A DNA stretch of 64,000 nucleotides, from contig CAAEFE010000122.1 in NCBI GenBank assembly GCA_900755095.1, forward strand, positions 1-64,000. Reading direction: 5' to 3'. The position numbers were made by a program, and so were the translations under genes. Within the stretch, counting starts at the first letter, position 1, and every line of letters begins with the position of its first letter. Source of the stretch: an uncultured Bacteroides sp. Lineage in GTDB: Bacteria; Bacteroidota; Bacteroidia; Bacteroidales; Bacteroidaceae. Below are positions 1 to 7,878 of this stretch, piece after piece. A model generated the notes under the pieces. The model ran no database searches. It saw only the letters and a list, made by a program, of their open reading frames with translations, and was not told where the DNA came from.

Positions 1-73
1 ACCCGGGAGGGGCAGCACCGCCTGCCGTAGGAAGGCCGATATACCCTAATCCTAAAAACACAACCTTTTTCAT
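1..73 (-). CDS. wecC: UDP-N-acetyl-D-mannosamine dehydrogenase-like, N-terminal fragment (runs off window)
   Basis: Only the first 24 codons are inside the window; the gene continues to the left. The start is an ATG at 71-73 on the minus strand with an AAGGAG-type ribosome site just upstream. The first residues, MKKVVFLGLGYIGLPTA, contain the GxGxxG nucleotide-binding loop of UDP-sugar dehydrogenases and match what is usual for WecC-type enzymes of Bacteroides capsule loci, which oxidise UDP-ManNAc to the uronic acid. It is divergent from the glycosyltransferases at 179, which fits a surface-polysaccharide locus. Odd point: after PTA the reading becomes GGAAPPG, unlike the family; dropping one G would give PTAAVL. 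This may be a frameshift, an error near the edge or a genuine variant. Identification rests on 17 residues only. Confidence 0.55.
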   Translation of the reverse strand, partial: MKKVVFLGLGYIGLPTAGGAAPPG

Positions 74-102
74 GTTCAATATCTCCTTATTAATAAGTGT
101 GG

Positions 103-110
103 CAAAAGTA
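103..110 (-). promoter_or_regulatory. -7 element TACTTTTG for the wecC-like gene
   Basis: TACTTTTG on the minus strand matches the Bacteroides -7 consensus TAnnTTTG, about 30 bp upstream of the ATG at 73. It forms a divergent promoter pair with the element at 153-160. Confidence 0.5.
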
Positions 111-152
111 CAAATAATATGTGACTTTGTACGGATTTTCACTGAAAACCAC

Positions 153-160
153 TACTTTTG
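153..160 (+). promoter_or_regulatory. -7 element TACTTTTG for the glycosyltransferase pair
   Basis: TACTTTTG matches TAnnTTTG. A TTTG that could serve as the -33 half lies at 126-129, a slightly long spacing. The predicted start of transcription near 167 leaves only a ~12-nt leader before the ATG at 179 and excludes the upstream TTG at 158 as the start codon. Confidence 0.55.
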
Positions 161-178
161 TGCAAACATTTTGAAAGC

Positions 179-1444
179 ATGAGGGTACTAATCATCAATA
201 CTTCCGAACGAATAGGTGGTGCGGCTGTCGCTGCCGGACGACTGATGGAATCGCTTAAGAACAACGGCATCAAGGCGAAAATGTTGGTACGTGACAAACA
301 GACAGACCAAATCAGCGTCGTCGGCCTAAAGCGCAGTTGGCTGCACGTATGGAAATTCATGTGGGAACGCATCGTCATCTGGAAAGCCAACCGTTTCAAG
401 AAGAATGATCTCTTCGCCGTAGATATCGCCAATACTGGTACGGACATCACTTCGCTTCCCGAATTTCAGCAGGCAGATGTCATCCATCTGCACTGGATCA
501 ACCAAGGGATGCTGTCACTCAACACCATCCGCAAGATTCTGACTTCCGGCAAACCTGTAGTATGGACCATGCACGATATGTGGCCCTGCACCGGCATCTG
601 CCATTATGCACGCGAATGCAGAAACTACGAACAGGAATGCCACCACTGCCCTTACATCTACGGAGGAGGAGGCAAGAAGGACTTATCTACCCGAATCTTC
701 CGGAAGAAGAAAGAAATTTATAGTCAGGCATCCATCACGTTTGTAGGCTGTAGCCGCTGGCTGGCGGAGAAGGCCAAAGTCAGCGGACTGCTCACCGGAC
801 AAACGGTTATCAGTATCCCGAACGCCATCAACACGAATCTGTTCAAGCCTCACAATAAGCAGGAAGCCCGCAGAAAATGCAGGCTGCCGCAGGAAGGGAA
901 GCTCATTCTTTTCGGTTCTGTCAAGATCACAGACAAGCGAAAGGGTATCGACTATCTGATTGAAGCCTGCAAACTGCTGGCAGAGAAACATCCGGAATGG
1001 AAAGACTCATTGGGCGTGGTTGTTTTCGGCAACCAGTCGCAGCAGTTGCAAGACCTGATTCCTTTCCGCGTCTATCCGCTTCCTTATATTAAGAATGAGC
1101 ATGAGTTGGTGGATATATACAATGCCGTAGACCTCTTCGCCATCCCTTCTCTCGAAGAGAATCTGCCGAATATGGTGATGGAAGCAATGTCCTGCGGTGT
1201 GCCCTGCGTCGGTTTCAACACCGGAGGCATACCGGAAATGATCGATCATCTGCACAACGGATACGTAGCTCAGCGCAAGTCTTCCGAAGATCTGGCCAAC
1301 GGCATCCATTGGGTACTGACGGAACCCGAATATGCGGAACTCTCCGCACAAGCCTGCCGCAAGGCCATAGGCAACTATTCGGAAAGTATCATAGCGAAGA
1401 AGTACACGGACGTTTACAACAAAATAACAGGGAAATATGCATAG
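179..1444 (+). CDS. GT4-family glycosyltransferase
   Basis: Retaining GT-B glycosyltransferase of family GT4, predicted to transfer a sugar from a nucleotide donor onto a cell-surface glycan at the cytoplasmic face of the inner membrane. The N-terminal Rossmann half starts MRVLIINTSERIGGAAVAAG, the glycine-rich opening of GT4 enzymes, and is followed by an acceptor-side HLHWIN motif. The C-terminal donor half contains the E-x7-E signature in SLEENLPNMVMEAMSCG and then FNTGGIPEMI. Its 421 residues are normal for the family. The ATG at 179 is chosen because the -7 promoter element overlaps the upstream in-frame TTG. The last 8 bp overlap the next glycosyltransferase gene, so the two are cotranscribed and probably translationally coupled. 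The exact sugar cannot be read from sequence. Confidence 0.9.
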   Translation: MRVLIINTSERIGGAAVAAGRLMESLKNNGIKAKMLVRDKQTDQISVVGLKRSWLHVWKFMWERIVIWKANRFKKNDLFAVDIANTGTDITSLPEFQQADVIHLHWINQGMLSLNTIRKILTSGKPVVWTMHDMWPCTGICHYARECRNYEQECHHCPYIYGGGGKKDLSTRIFRKKKEIYSQASITFVGCSRWLAEKAKVSGLLTGQTVISIPNAINTNLFKPHNKQEARRKCRLPQEGKLILFGSVKITDKRKGIDYLIEACKLLAEKHPEWKDSLGVVVFGNQSQQLQDLIPFRVYPLPYIKNEHELVDIYNAVDLFAIPSLEENLPNMVMEAMSCGVPCVGFNTGGIPEMIDHLHNGYVAQRKSSEDLANGIHWVLTEPEYAELSAQACRKAIGNYSESIIAKKYTDVYNKITGKYA

Positions 1445-2192
1445 TGTCCATCCTACTCCCAAGTTCTCGATTATCACGGTGACCTACAATGCCGAGAAAG
1501 TACTGGAAGATACCATCCAAAGTGTTATCTCGCAGACTTACCACCACGTAGAATACATCATCGTGGACGGGGCCTCCAAAGACGGTACTCTCTCTATCAT
1601 CGACAGATACCGTCCACGGATAACTACCGTCGTCAGCGAACCGGACAAAGGATTGTACGATGCCATGAACAAGGCGATTTCCCTTGCCAGCGGCGACTAT
1701 CTCTGTTTTCTGAATGCGGGCGACTGCTTTCACGAAGACGATACTTTGCAGCAAATGGTGCACAGCATTCATGGGAGCGTTCTCCCCGACGTCATCTACG
1801 GGGAAACTGCGATTGTTGACAAAGACAGGCACTTTCTGCATATGCGCCGCCTTTCCACGCCCAAAAAGCTGGACTGGAAGAGTTTCAAACAAGGAATGTT
1901 AGTCTGCCATCAGGCTTTCTTTGCCAGACATACGCTGATGGAACCTTATGACTTAAACTACCGGTACTCCGCTGATTTCGACTGGTGCATCCGCATCATG
2001 AAAAAGGCGCGTACCCTGCACAATACGCACCTGACAATCATCGACTATCTGGATGAAGGAATGACTACGCAGAACCGGAAGGCTTCTCTTAAAGAACGGT
2101 TCCGCATTATGGCAAAACATTATGGATGGATAAGTACCGCAGCACATCACGCTTGGTTTGTACTGCGGTTGATTATCAAGCCGGGACAATAA
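1437..2192 (+). CDS. GT2-family glycosyltransferase
   Basis: Inverting GT-A glycosyltransferase of family GT2 (251 residues). The start FSIITVTYNAEKVLEDTI and the segment IIVDGASKDGT are the usual nucleotide-sugar-binding opening. EPDKGLYDAMNKAI and LNAGD follow, the latter in the DxD position that binds the metal-diphosphate. No membrane segment is evident, so it is a cytoplasmic or membrane-associated enzyme. It overlaps the preceding GT4 gene by 8 bp and ends the short operon before a hairpin at 2201-2231. Very similar enzymes sit in Bacteroides capsule or O-antigen clusters and add hexoses or N-acetylhexosamines; the donor and acceptor here are unknown. Confidence 0.9.
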   Translation: MHSVHPTPKFSIITVTYNAEKVLEDTIQSVISQTYHHVEYIIVDGASKDGTLSIIDRYRPRITTVVSEPDKGLYDAMNKAISLASGDYLCFLNAGDCFHEDDTLQQMVHSIHGSVLPDVIYGETAIVDKDRHFLHMRRLSTPKKLDWKSFKQGMLVCHQAFFARHTLMEPYDLNYRYSADFDWCIRIMKKARTLHNTHLTIIDYLDEGMTTQNRKASLKERFRIMAKHYGWISTAAHHAWFVLRLIIKPGQ

Positions 2193-2200
2193 ACAGTGTA

Positions 2201-2231
2201 TTTCAGACTGACTGACCCAGCCAGTCTGAAA
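2201..2231. terminator. Hairpin between convergent genes
   Basis: TTTCAGACTG at 2201-2210 pairs with CAGTCTGAAA at 2222-2231, with a further partial CTG/CAG pairing inside. It lies in the 60-bp gap between the GT2 gene and the convergent GH115 gene. There is no clear T-run on either side, so a bidirectional terminator role is an inference from position. Confidence 0.45.
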
Positions 2232-2252
2232 CTATAAAATATAGAATTATAT

Positions 2253-4604
2253 CTAATTCACCTCATAAAGCATTACCTGATCCAGTATCACTCCCTCATC
2301 CAATGCCTTGATGACCAATTGATGTGATTTCCTGCCCAGAACGGGAAGTACGATTTTCCGGATTGCCTGATTACGAAGCACGTTCTCTTTCCATTCCTCG
2401 CTGCGCCCCTTCGTTTCGTACGCTATCACTTCAGGCTCGGCACCATCCAGAGAAACCGAGAAACGCAACTTATCGCCATGCACCGGATGATTGGGAAGTA
2501 ACCGGATATCCACCTCTACCGAGTCCGTTTTCAGATTACCGAAAGAGAAAGTCAGCGCATCGCCTTTTCTTATCTCTGCGGCTTTGCCTTCATATCCCAA
2601 ACCTTCGCAGACAATAGCGTTGCCCTTCTTTGCCTCCGCCCCATTCCATTGACAGGCTGCTTTACGGTCCGCTGTCATCGGAGCAGTAGCCGCATTTCTT
2701 TCCACACGGTTGAATACAGGGAGCTTGCGGGGTTTGAAGTCCATCATGCGATTCCATTTCCCATTCTCCAATGAGTTATAATGTTGAGTCAGTGCAGCAA
2801 TGCTGTCGTAAGCGGCATCACTCTTTTCCCAGTCTTCCTTATCGTGGCGTGCCAATTGGGCGTATAACAGTTTGCGATTCATTTGTGTCGCAGCCTGTAC
2901 GGGATATTTCACCAGTTCGAAGTAAGCGCTCTGTCTGTCGGCGGGTACTTTAGAAGCAGCTTTCTCTACTGTTTCCGAAAGTTCGCTGTAAGCATTCAGA
3001 CGTTCGTTTATCTCTCTTTCGCTCCACGGTAAGTCTTTGACTACCCGATAGACCGGATTCTTTTCTTCCTCCCGTGTATTTCCCATAAATTCGGGTTTGC
3101 GGATATGTGCCAAGCGATAATGTTCCTGCATAACGGGGAGGATGGTCTTTGCACAGGAGGTTCCCAGTTCCCGTTCCAGCCAATGTTTCAGATGTGCGGT
3201 TACTCCTTCGGAAGATACCTTATCCAGATTCCATGCCATATCCATGAACAGTTCTATCTGATACTCGGCAGGTTTGATGTCTCCGACGTTCAGTATCCAC
3301 ATTTTCTGTATTCCCTGATCGTAAGCCTGCTTCATCTGTTGATAAATGAGCGATGGACTCATGGTGCTCAACCATAAATGATCGTGCGGGCGTCCCCAGT
3401 AGGAAACATGATAATAGACTCCGTTGCCGCCTTTACGGGCACGCTCTTCGGCAGTGGGGAAATGACGGATATAGCCGTAGTTATCATCACACCACATCAA
3501 GGTCACGTCTTCGGGCACTTGCAGTCCCGCATGATAAATATCGAGCACTTCCTTATAAGGAATAAAGACCTGCGGCACTTGTGTTACGTCTTTATTCACG
3601 TACTTTTCGAGCAAGCCGCGCTGGTCAACAAATACCCGGTTCAGGACGGCTTTCTGTTCTTCTACCGTCTTGGCTCCCTGCATCTTTCCATCGTGAACGC
3701 CACGCATACCCAGCGTGTAAAGTATCTCTTGTCCGGCAACTTCTTTCACACGATTTTCCCAAAACTGATAAACGGCCGGACTGTTATTCACGTAATCGTA
3801 TGCTCCTTTTCCACGTATTTTCCATTCTCCGGCAGCATTGCACGCCATTGGTTCGCAGTGGGAAGCTCCCATAAAGATGCCATACTTTTTCGCTGCTTCC
3901 CGATTGCCCTTCGTCAGAAAGAAAGGCAAGGTACACTCATGCATAGCAGGCCAGTAGGTATTGGCCCGCAAACGAAGCAGCAACTCAAAAATACGTTCGT
4001 TGGTACGCGGCCCGATTTCTCCTTTCACATCCGACGGTTCGTAAGTCTTGTTACTCCAAGGCATCAGTCCCCAATCTTCATCATTAATAAAGATGCCCCG
4101 ATACTCCACAGAAGGAGACTGCAACTCTCTAAACTTGCCCGAAAGGCGGAATGTCTCTTTTTTCTCCGGAGTCACATCCGCCCACCATTCCCAAGGGGAA
4201 ACGCCCAGCAAACGGGATATTTCAAGTATGCCGTAGGCTGTACCGTGACTGTCGCTGCCGGCTACTACCAGCTTTCCATCTTCTGAGACGGCGAGCATGA
4301 AAGCCTGCTTTTTGTTTTTTAATGCGGAAATATCGATACCTGCCTGCTCAATCAGCTTGCTCTGTCCGATCGTTCCTACTATGATGTTTCCGGTGTTTGT
4401 GTCTACATGGGCAGTTGCCGACAATACAGTCTGAAGGTCACGGGACAACAAGTCCAGCGAAGTACGCACCACCGGTGCTTCCGAACCGCTGCAAGCTATC
4501 GCAACCGGCTGACCGGACTGCAAAACAAAATCTTTTTGTTTACCCTGAACGGACACGATCACTGCTACCCAAGCAAGGAAAGAAAATAAAATTCTATTTC
4601 TCAT
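2253..4604 (-). CDS. GH115 alpha-glucuronidase
   Basis: Exported glycoside hydrolase of family GH115 (783 residues), the family that removes terminal or internal (4-O-methyl-)glucuronic acid from xylan and arabinogalactan side chains. A signal peptide (residues 1-21, ending SVQGK) is followed by an N-terminal alpha/beta domain (about 25-160), the catalytic barrel (about 165-480, with EYRGIFINDEDWGLMPW, RLRANTYWPAMHE, LMWCDDNYGYIRHFP and ILNVGDIKPAE), a helical region and a C-terminal beta-sandwich. These segments are diagnostic of GH115. It follows the GH43 gene with a 5-bp gap, so the two form one transcript. With the galactan-type GH43 partner, a role in removing glucuronic acid from arabinogalactan rather than xylan is favoured, by context only. 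Confidence 0.92.
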   Translation of the reverse strand: MRNRILFSFLAWVAVIVSVQGKQKDFVLQSGQPVAIACSGSEAPVVRTSLDLLSRDLQTVLSATAHVDTNTGNIIVGTIGQSKLIEQAGIDISALKNKKQAFMLAVSEDGKLVVAGSDSHGTAYGILEISRLLGVSPWEWWADVTPEKKETFRLSGKFRELQSPSVEYRGIFINDEDWGLMPWSNKTYEPSDVKGEIGPRTNERIFELLLRLRANTYWPAMHECTLPFFLTKGNREAAKKYGIFMGASHCEPMACNAAGEWKIRGKGAYDYVNNSPAVYQFWENRVKEVAGQEILYTLGMRGVHDGKMQGAKTVEEQKAVLNRVFVDQRGLLEKYVNKDVTQVPQVFIPYKEVLDIYHAGLQVPEDVTLMWCDDNYGYIRHFPTAEERARKGGNGVYYHVSYWGRPHDHLWLSTMSPSLIYQQMKQAYDQGIQKMWILNVGDIKPAEYQIELFMDMAWNLDKVSSEGVTAHLKHWLERELGTSCAKTILPVMQEHYRLAHIRKPEFMGNTREEEKNPVYRVVKDLPWSEREINERLNAYSELSETVEKAASKVPADRQSAYFELVKYPVQAATQMNRKLLYAQLARHDKEDWEKSDAAYDSIAALTQHYNSLENGKWNRMMDFKPRKLPVFNRVERNAATAPMTADRKAACQWNGAEAKKGNAIVCEGLGYEGKAAEIRKGDALTFSFGNLKTDSVEVDIRLLPNHPVHGDKLRFSVSLDGAEPEVIAYETKGRSEEWKENVLRNQAIRKIVLPVLGRKSHQLVIKALDEGVILDQVMLYEVN

Positions 4605-4609
4605 AAATA

Positions 4610-5992
4610 TTACAGTTTTACAATATCAGTAATGGTCACAAAGCAATCGTCGCTGCCATAGATTCTCTTCGTTTTATCAGTCCATGTGGGGCTGATGCCC
4701 GTAACTTCAATCACCAGCGTATATTCCCCTTCAGCCAATTGGGGAGTCTTAAAACGCGTTGCATGATCATTCGCCTTACTATAGAAATCGACCAGTGAAG
4801 AATATATTTTCTCCCCTTTCTTATCAAGGATATTCATACGCGCATATCCGCTATGACAGTTCGTTTCGCCCATAACAGCCACACAAGAGCCAGTGAAAGG
4901 AATGCTCAGCGTACTTCCTTTTACATTGGAAGATATTCTTCCTTCCTCCACTTTCCAGTCAGCTTCTTTACTGAACGTTATCTTCTTTAAATCGACGGTT
5001 TTTCCTTTGCGCAGAGGATTTACGGGTTTCAACTTATCAACGTCCCAGGAAGGCCAGTATTCCGGAATAGAAAGCTTTGTTCCATCCACCTGCATAGGCA
5101 TCCACACATAGGTGGCAGCCGAAGCCTGATGCGGATAAGACCAGCGATCGCCCATAAACATAGGAATCGTATCTTCACCACACTTTAAAGGAAACACAAA
5201 AGTGGTCTGTGAATTATAGGTCAGGCTTCCTTCGGGAGCAAACAAACCTTGTCTGGTCCACGGCCCTTTGACGGAAGGGGCTGTAAAGTAGAAATTATCA
5301 TTCTTCTCCCAACTGGTCAGATTGGAGAACAAGAAGAAATACGTGCCGTCCTTTTTAAACATTGCCGGAGACTCTCCGTGAGAACCACCTACTCCCGATA
5401 CCACTTTTTCCTCTGCCGTACGGTAGTCCTTACTCAAACGATAGACAATTCCTCCGTGCAACAGCAGATATCCAGTACCGTCCGCGTCCTGATAAGTCCC
5501 CATATCCCAGCGGCGAATAGGCTTACCTTCATACAACAGAGGTCCGTGAAGTTTATATTCACCTGCTATAGTGCTACAGGTAGCATAACCGATATGGGGA
5601 TCTTTATAGTTCATATCGTCTGCATGCATATACATCACATACTCGCCGGTAGAAGGGCATTTCATGACTTTCACACGCTCGCCTACACGATCAGGGCCAA
5701 GAATTCCGCTTGACTGCATCGGCAGTACAACACGTTCGAACTTCCAGTTCACCAAGTCATCAGATGAATAACAACTGAAACCCGGAAAAGCATTGCTCTT
5801 GTCCGACTTATATTCCCCGAAAAGATAATATCTGCCATTCTCTTCCACAATGCAGGCACCGTGGGCATTGACAATCTCTCCCCTGTCGTCAAACCAGGGA
5901 ATTCCGTTATTTACTATTTTTTCGGTTTTCCGGGCCATGCCCGTTCCGTAAGATACCCACAAAAAGGCAAACAATAACATCCAGTATTTCAT
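4610..5992 (-). CDS. GH43 exo-beta-1,3-galactanase-like enzyme (subfamily 24 type)
   Basis: Exported five-blade beta-propeller hydrolase of 460 residues: signal peptide 1-20, GH43 domain about 30-320 and a C-terminal beta-sandwich (about 340-460). The opening PWFDDRGEIVNAHGACIVE, followed by FGEYKSD, HADDMNYKDPHIGYA and SGVGGSHGESPAMFK, resembles subfamily 24, whose characterised members cut beta-1,3-galactan from the non-reducing end. That subfamily lacks the usual aspartate base of GH43. It is the first gene of a two-gene unit with GH115. A TAAATTTG element at 6042-6049 on the minus strand could serve as promoter. Subfamily assignment is from memory of motifs; another galactan-active GH43 branch is the main alternative. 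Confidence 0.82.
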   Translation of the reverse strand: MKYWMLLFAFLWVSYGTGMARKTEKIVNNGIPWFDDRGEIVNAHGACIVEENGRYYLFGEYKSDKSNAFPGFSCYSSDDLVNWKFERVVLPMQSSGILGPDRVGERVKVMKCPSTGEYVMYMHADDMNYKDPHIGYATCSTIAGEYKLHGPLLYEGKPIRRWDMGTYQDADGTGYLLLHGGIVYRLSKDYRTAEEKVVSGVGGSHGESPAMFKKDGTYFFLFSNLTSWEKNDNFYFTAPSVKGPWTRQGLFAPEGSLTYNSQTTFVFPLKCGEDTIPMFMGDRWSYPHQASAATYVWMPMQVDGTKLSIPEYWPSWDVDKLKPVNPLRKGKTVDLKKITFSKEADWKVEEGRISSNVKGSTLSIPFTGSCVAVMGETNCHSGYARMNILDKKGEKIYSSLVDFYSKANDHATRFKTPQLAEGEYTLVIEVTGISPTWTDKTKRIYGSDDCFVTITDIVKL

Positions 5993-6041
5993 GATATTCT
6001 TCTATAAATTCTTATAAAAAATATAAGGCACAATTAAATTA

Positions 6042-6049
6042 CAAATTTA
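6042..6049 (-). promoter_or_regulatory. -7 element TAAATTTG for GH43/GH115
   Basis: TAAATTTG on the minus strand matches TAnnTTTG and lies about 50 bp upstream of the GH43 ATG at 5992. No good -33 half was seen, which is common for promoters that need an activator such as an HTCS. Confidence 0.4.
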
Positions 6050-6249
6050 CGATTAACTATCTATATTCCTATAGAGAATAGTACAACAAGCATGGAATAT
6101 TGTACTATTTTTCTTCAAAACAACATCCCGCAGAACAGCCACACACTTTCCATCTCCGCCGTGCATATCATGCAGCATCTTTCATCATTGAAAAGAATAA
6201 GAATATTTAATGCACAAAATAAGGAGAAGAACGCAATGAGACGGGAGGT

Positions 6250-6281
6250 AAATCGGGCAGATATAGGGGGCAAATCGGGCA
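6250..6281. promoter_or_regulatory. Direct repeat AAATCGGGCA, 22-bp spacing (possible activator site)
   Basis: AAATCGGGCA occurs at 6250-6259 and 6272-6281, exactly two DNA turns apart, about 200 bp upstream of the GH43 promoter candidate. AraC-type domains, as at the end of the HTCS, bind direct repeats spaced about 21 bp. Assignment to the HTCS is inference. Confidence 0.3.
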
Positions 6282-6406
6282 ATAAAGTAAAAGATTGTCA
6301 TGTTACGATAATTCGCAGTCTGCTAAGTCAAATAAAAGAAAACTCTCTACGGGTTCTTCTGACATATAGAAAACTTTTTACCATCAATACTAAAATCGCA
6401 GTTGAG

Positions 6407-6472
6407 TTTATAATAAATAGTTGCATCGTTTATTATAAACGGTCTCCCCATTTATTATAAACTCCAGTACAC
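6407..6472. repeat. 22-bp-period array, three units with TTTATWATAAA core
   Basis: The palindromic motif TTTATAATAAAT or TTTATTATAAAC starts at 6407, 6429 and 6451, an exact 22-bp period, with unrelated sequence filling each unit. It is the shortest and most degenerate of the 22-bp-period arrays in the window. It sits downstream of the terminator at 6504-6541 in the direction of minus-strand transcription. Confidence 0.6.
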
Positions 6473-6503
6473 CTTTTAAGCACGTATTTCTTGATTTTAT
6501 GCA

Positions 6504-6541
6504 ACAAAAAAGGCTGCAAACCGTATAAAAGGTTGCAGCCT
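6504..6541 (-). terminator. Rho-independent terminator (minus strand)
   Basis: Read on the minus strand, AGGCTGCAACC at 6541-6531 pairs with GGTTTGCAGCCT ending at 6511, and a run of T follows (6510-6505). It ends either the SGNH-hydrolase transcript or the short transcript starting near 6697. Confidence 0.75.
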
Positions 6542-6697
6542 CAAGCTTATCACCGGTTCACATAGATGCTGATTTGCATATGATCCCCTTTGTATTTTGT
6601 TATAATGTTACACTATTTTTTTCGGTTCGGTTAAGATGATTGATAAGGTGCATTTCGTTTCATTTTTTAATGGGTTGTTACTTTATTGCCTGTATGA
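6504..6697 (-). ncRNA. Candidate small RNA in the PUL
   Basis: A minus-strand promoter made of TTGAC (6734-6730), an 18-bp spacer and TATATTTG (6711-6704) lies just after the SGNH gene stop. About 190 nt downstream is a strong terminator (6504-6541). No substantial reading frame lies between; only a 9-codon frame with AAAGGGG ahead of it was seen. Promoter plus terminator without a gene suggests a small RNA or a leader. It is not matched to any known RNA family, and a long 3' UTR of the SGNH gene remains possible. Confidence 0.35.
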
Positions 6698-6703
6698 CTC
6701 CTG

Positions 6704-6734
6704 CAAATATACAACAAAAAAATGCCTTTGTCAA
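6704..6734 (-). promoter_or_regulatory. Promoter TTGAC-N18-TATATTTG
   Basis: TATATTTG (6711-6704) is a full TAnnTTTG match, and TTGAC (6734-6730) lies 18 bp upstream on the minus strand, one of the better two-part promoters in the window. It points into a gene-free region ending in a terminator. Confidence 0.5.
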
Positions 6735-6755
6735 GTCCTGCGGATATTTGAATAA

Positions 6756-7613
6756 TTAAAAAGCGACAGGCAGTGCAAGTAACTGATACATCAAAGTGCG
6801 TGCCATACGCTCCTGCCCTTTGGTGTCGGGATGCAAACGGTCATAGCCGGCATCATAGAAATAAATAAGCTGTTCTTCAACCATCGGATTCATACCTGTC
6901 ACTGCATTAAAGTCTATGACAGGTATTCCCCATATATTTCCTGCCTCCTTAATAGCCTGCACATAAGCATCTATATATTCTCCGCAACCATTCTGATAGC
7001 TTTCATCCGGCTGGACATTCTTATCGCCGAAGTTAGCCAACGAACGATGCAAAGGAGTCAGCAGAACGATCTGCTTATCCGGGAAAAGTGTCTTCAGTTG
7101 AGTGATTCCTATATTAATACGCCCTCTGTAAGTGTCTTGAGTCATGACAAGCGTACGCTTTTTCCGCGTCACCATCTTCTTCATCTCACCGTGAGCAGAC
7201 AGCACTTGCTCTTCTTGTTCCGTAAACCACTCACCGATAGGTACACTACTATTATAATCGTTTGTCCCCATAAAAACCAGGATAGCATCGACTTCTCCGC
7301 CATGTTCTTTCTTCAGCTTTTCCGCCTGACGGGGTACATCATCCCACTGCCTTCCACTAATGCCGTAAACAAAAGGAGTGATCCCCAGCCATTCTTTCAG
7401 AAAGTCCCAGTACTTCTTTATATTATCACCGTAGCAATTCGGGTCTGTGATGGAATCTCCGATGTATCCTACTTTCTTGCCTTGCCAGGGATGCTGAATA
7501 CAACCTTGTTTATTTTCAGAAAAGTTTTTTGTTGCAGATGCTTGCTCTTGTCCATACACCAGACAAGAGGAGAGAAACAAAACTGTGCATATGATCAGAA
7601 ACCTGTTTTTCAT
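6756..7613 (-). CDS. SGNH/GDSL-family hydrolase (probable carbohydrate esterase)
   Basis: Secreted serine hydrolase of the SGNH superfamily (285 residues), probably an acetyl or other acyl esterase acting on the PUL's target glycan. A signal peptide covers about residues 1-21; a cysteine in LSSCLVYG could instead be a lipid-attachment site. Block I is YIGDSITD with nucleophile Ser54, block III is GTNDYN, and block V is DRLHPD with the catalytic Asp-x-x-His. It has its own -7 element TATTTTTG at 7668-7675 and follows a 22-bp repeat array. The substrate is unknown; a deacetylase role is inferred from the neighbouring lyases and hydrolases. Confidence 0.85.
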   Translation of the reverse strand: MKNRFLIICTVLFLSSCLVYGQEQASATKNFSENKQGCIQHPWQGKKVGYIGDSITDPNCYGDNIKKYWDFLKEWLGITPFVYGISGRQWDDVPRQAEKLKKEHGGEVDAILVFMGTNDYNSSVPIGEWFTEQEEQVLSAHGEMKKMVTRKKRTLVMTQDTYRGRINIGITQLKTLFPDKQIVLLTPLHRSLANFGDKNVQPDESYQNGCGEYIDAYVQAIKEAGNIWGIPVIDFNAVTGMNPMVEEQLIYFYDAGYDRLHPDTKGQERMARTLMYQLLALPVAF

Positions 7614-7667
7614 TGTTTTATTCTATTAATAATGAGGTACTCGTATTCAAGTATGGAAATGCAGCCT

Positions 7668-7675
7668 CAAAAATA
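7668..7675 (-). promoter_or_regulatory. -7 element TATTTTTG for the SGNH hydrolase
   Basis: TATTTTTG on the minus strand matches TAnnTTTG, about 55 bp upstream of the ATG at 7613. Confidence 0.45.
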
Positions 7676-7741
7676 GACAGTTTAAGCGAAAGTAGCAAGA
7701 ATAAAAACAAGAAGATAAAGATAGTATCTTCTTCCCCCGTT

Positions 7742-7847
7742 TGCAGGGCAACTATAATCTGATTGCAGGACATATATAGCCAATGTGCAGGGTAACTATC
7801 TCCTGCACGTTGGACATATATGTCCTGCACGCTGGGCATATATGCCC
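7742..7847. repeat. 22-bp-period array A (5 units, CATATATG core)
   Basis: Units start at 7742, 7764, 7786, 7804 and 7826. All are 22 bp except the third (18 bp). The first three open with TGCAGG, the last two with TGCACG. Cores are dyad symmetric, for example GGACATATATGTCC and GGGCATATATGCCC. The array lies between the GH105-lyase stop (7879) and the SGNH promoter. Its core is the same as in the array at 42125-42256, 34 kb away. Confidence 0.85.
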
Positions 7848-7878
7848 TATAAATACTTCATATATCTAATACACAGAC

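Larger units (their letters stand above)
5993..6755. other. Long regulatory intergenic region, no convincing gene
   Basis: This 763-bp gap splits the GH43/GH115 unit from the rest of the PUL. From right to left it holds a minus-strand promoter-like site (6704-6734), a strong minus-strand terminator (6504-6541), three 22-bp-spaced copies of a TTTATWATAAA motif (6407-6472), two copies of AAATCGGGCA spaced exactly 22 bp (6250 and 6272), and a -7 element for GH43 (6042-6049). A 122-codon plus-strand reading frame at 6092-6460 has no family features, signal peptide or promoter and crosses the repeats, so it is not called. Confidence 0.6.

Noticed and set aside
3378..4286. 302-codon plus-strand frame
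   Set aside because: It lies wholly inside the GH115 gene on the opposite strand and has no family features, signal peptide or promoter.
6092..6460. 122-codon plus-strand frame in the 5993-6755 gap
   Set aside because: No recognisable features, crosses two sets of 22-bp-spaced repeats and opposes the PUL; probably non-coding.
6831..7676. 281-codon plus-strand frame
   Set aside because: Antisense to the SGNH hydrolase with intact GDS, GTND and DxxH blocks.
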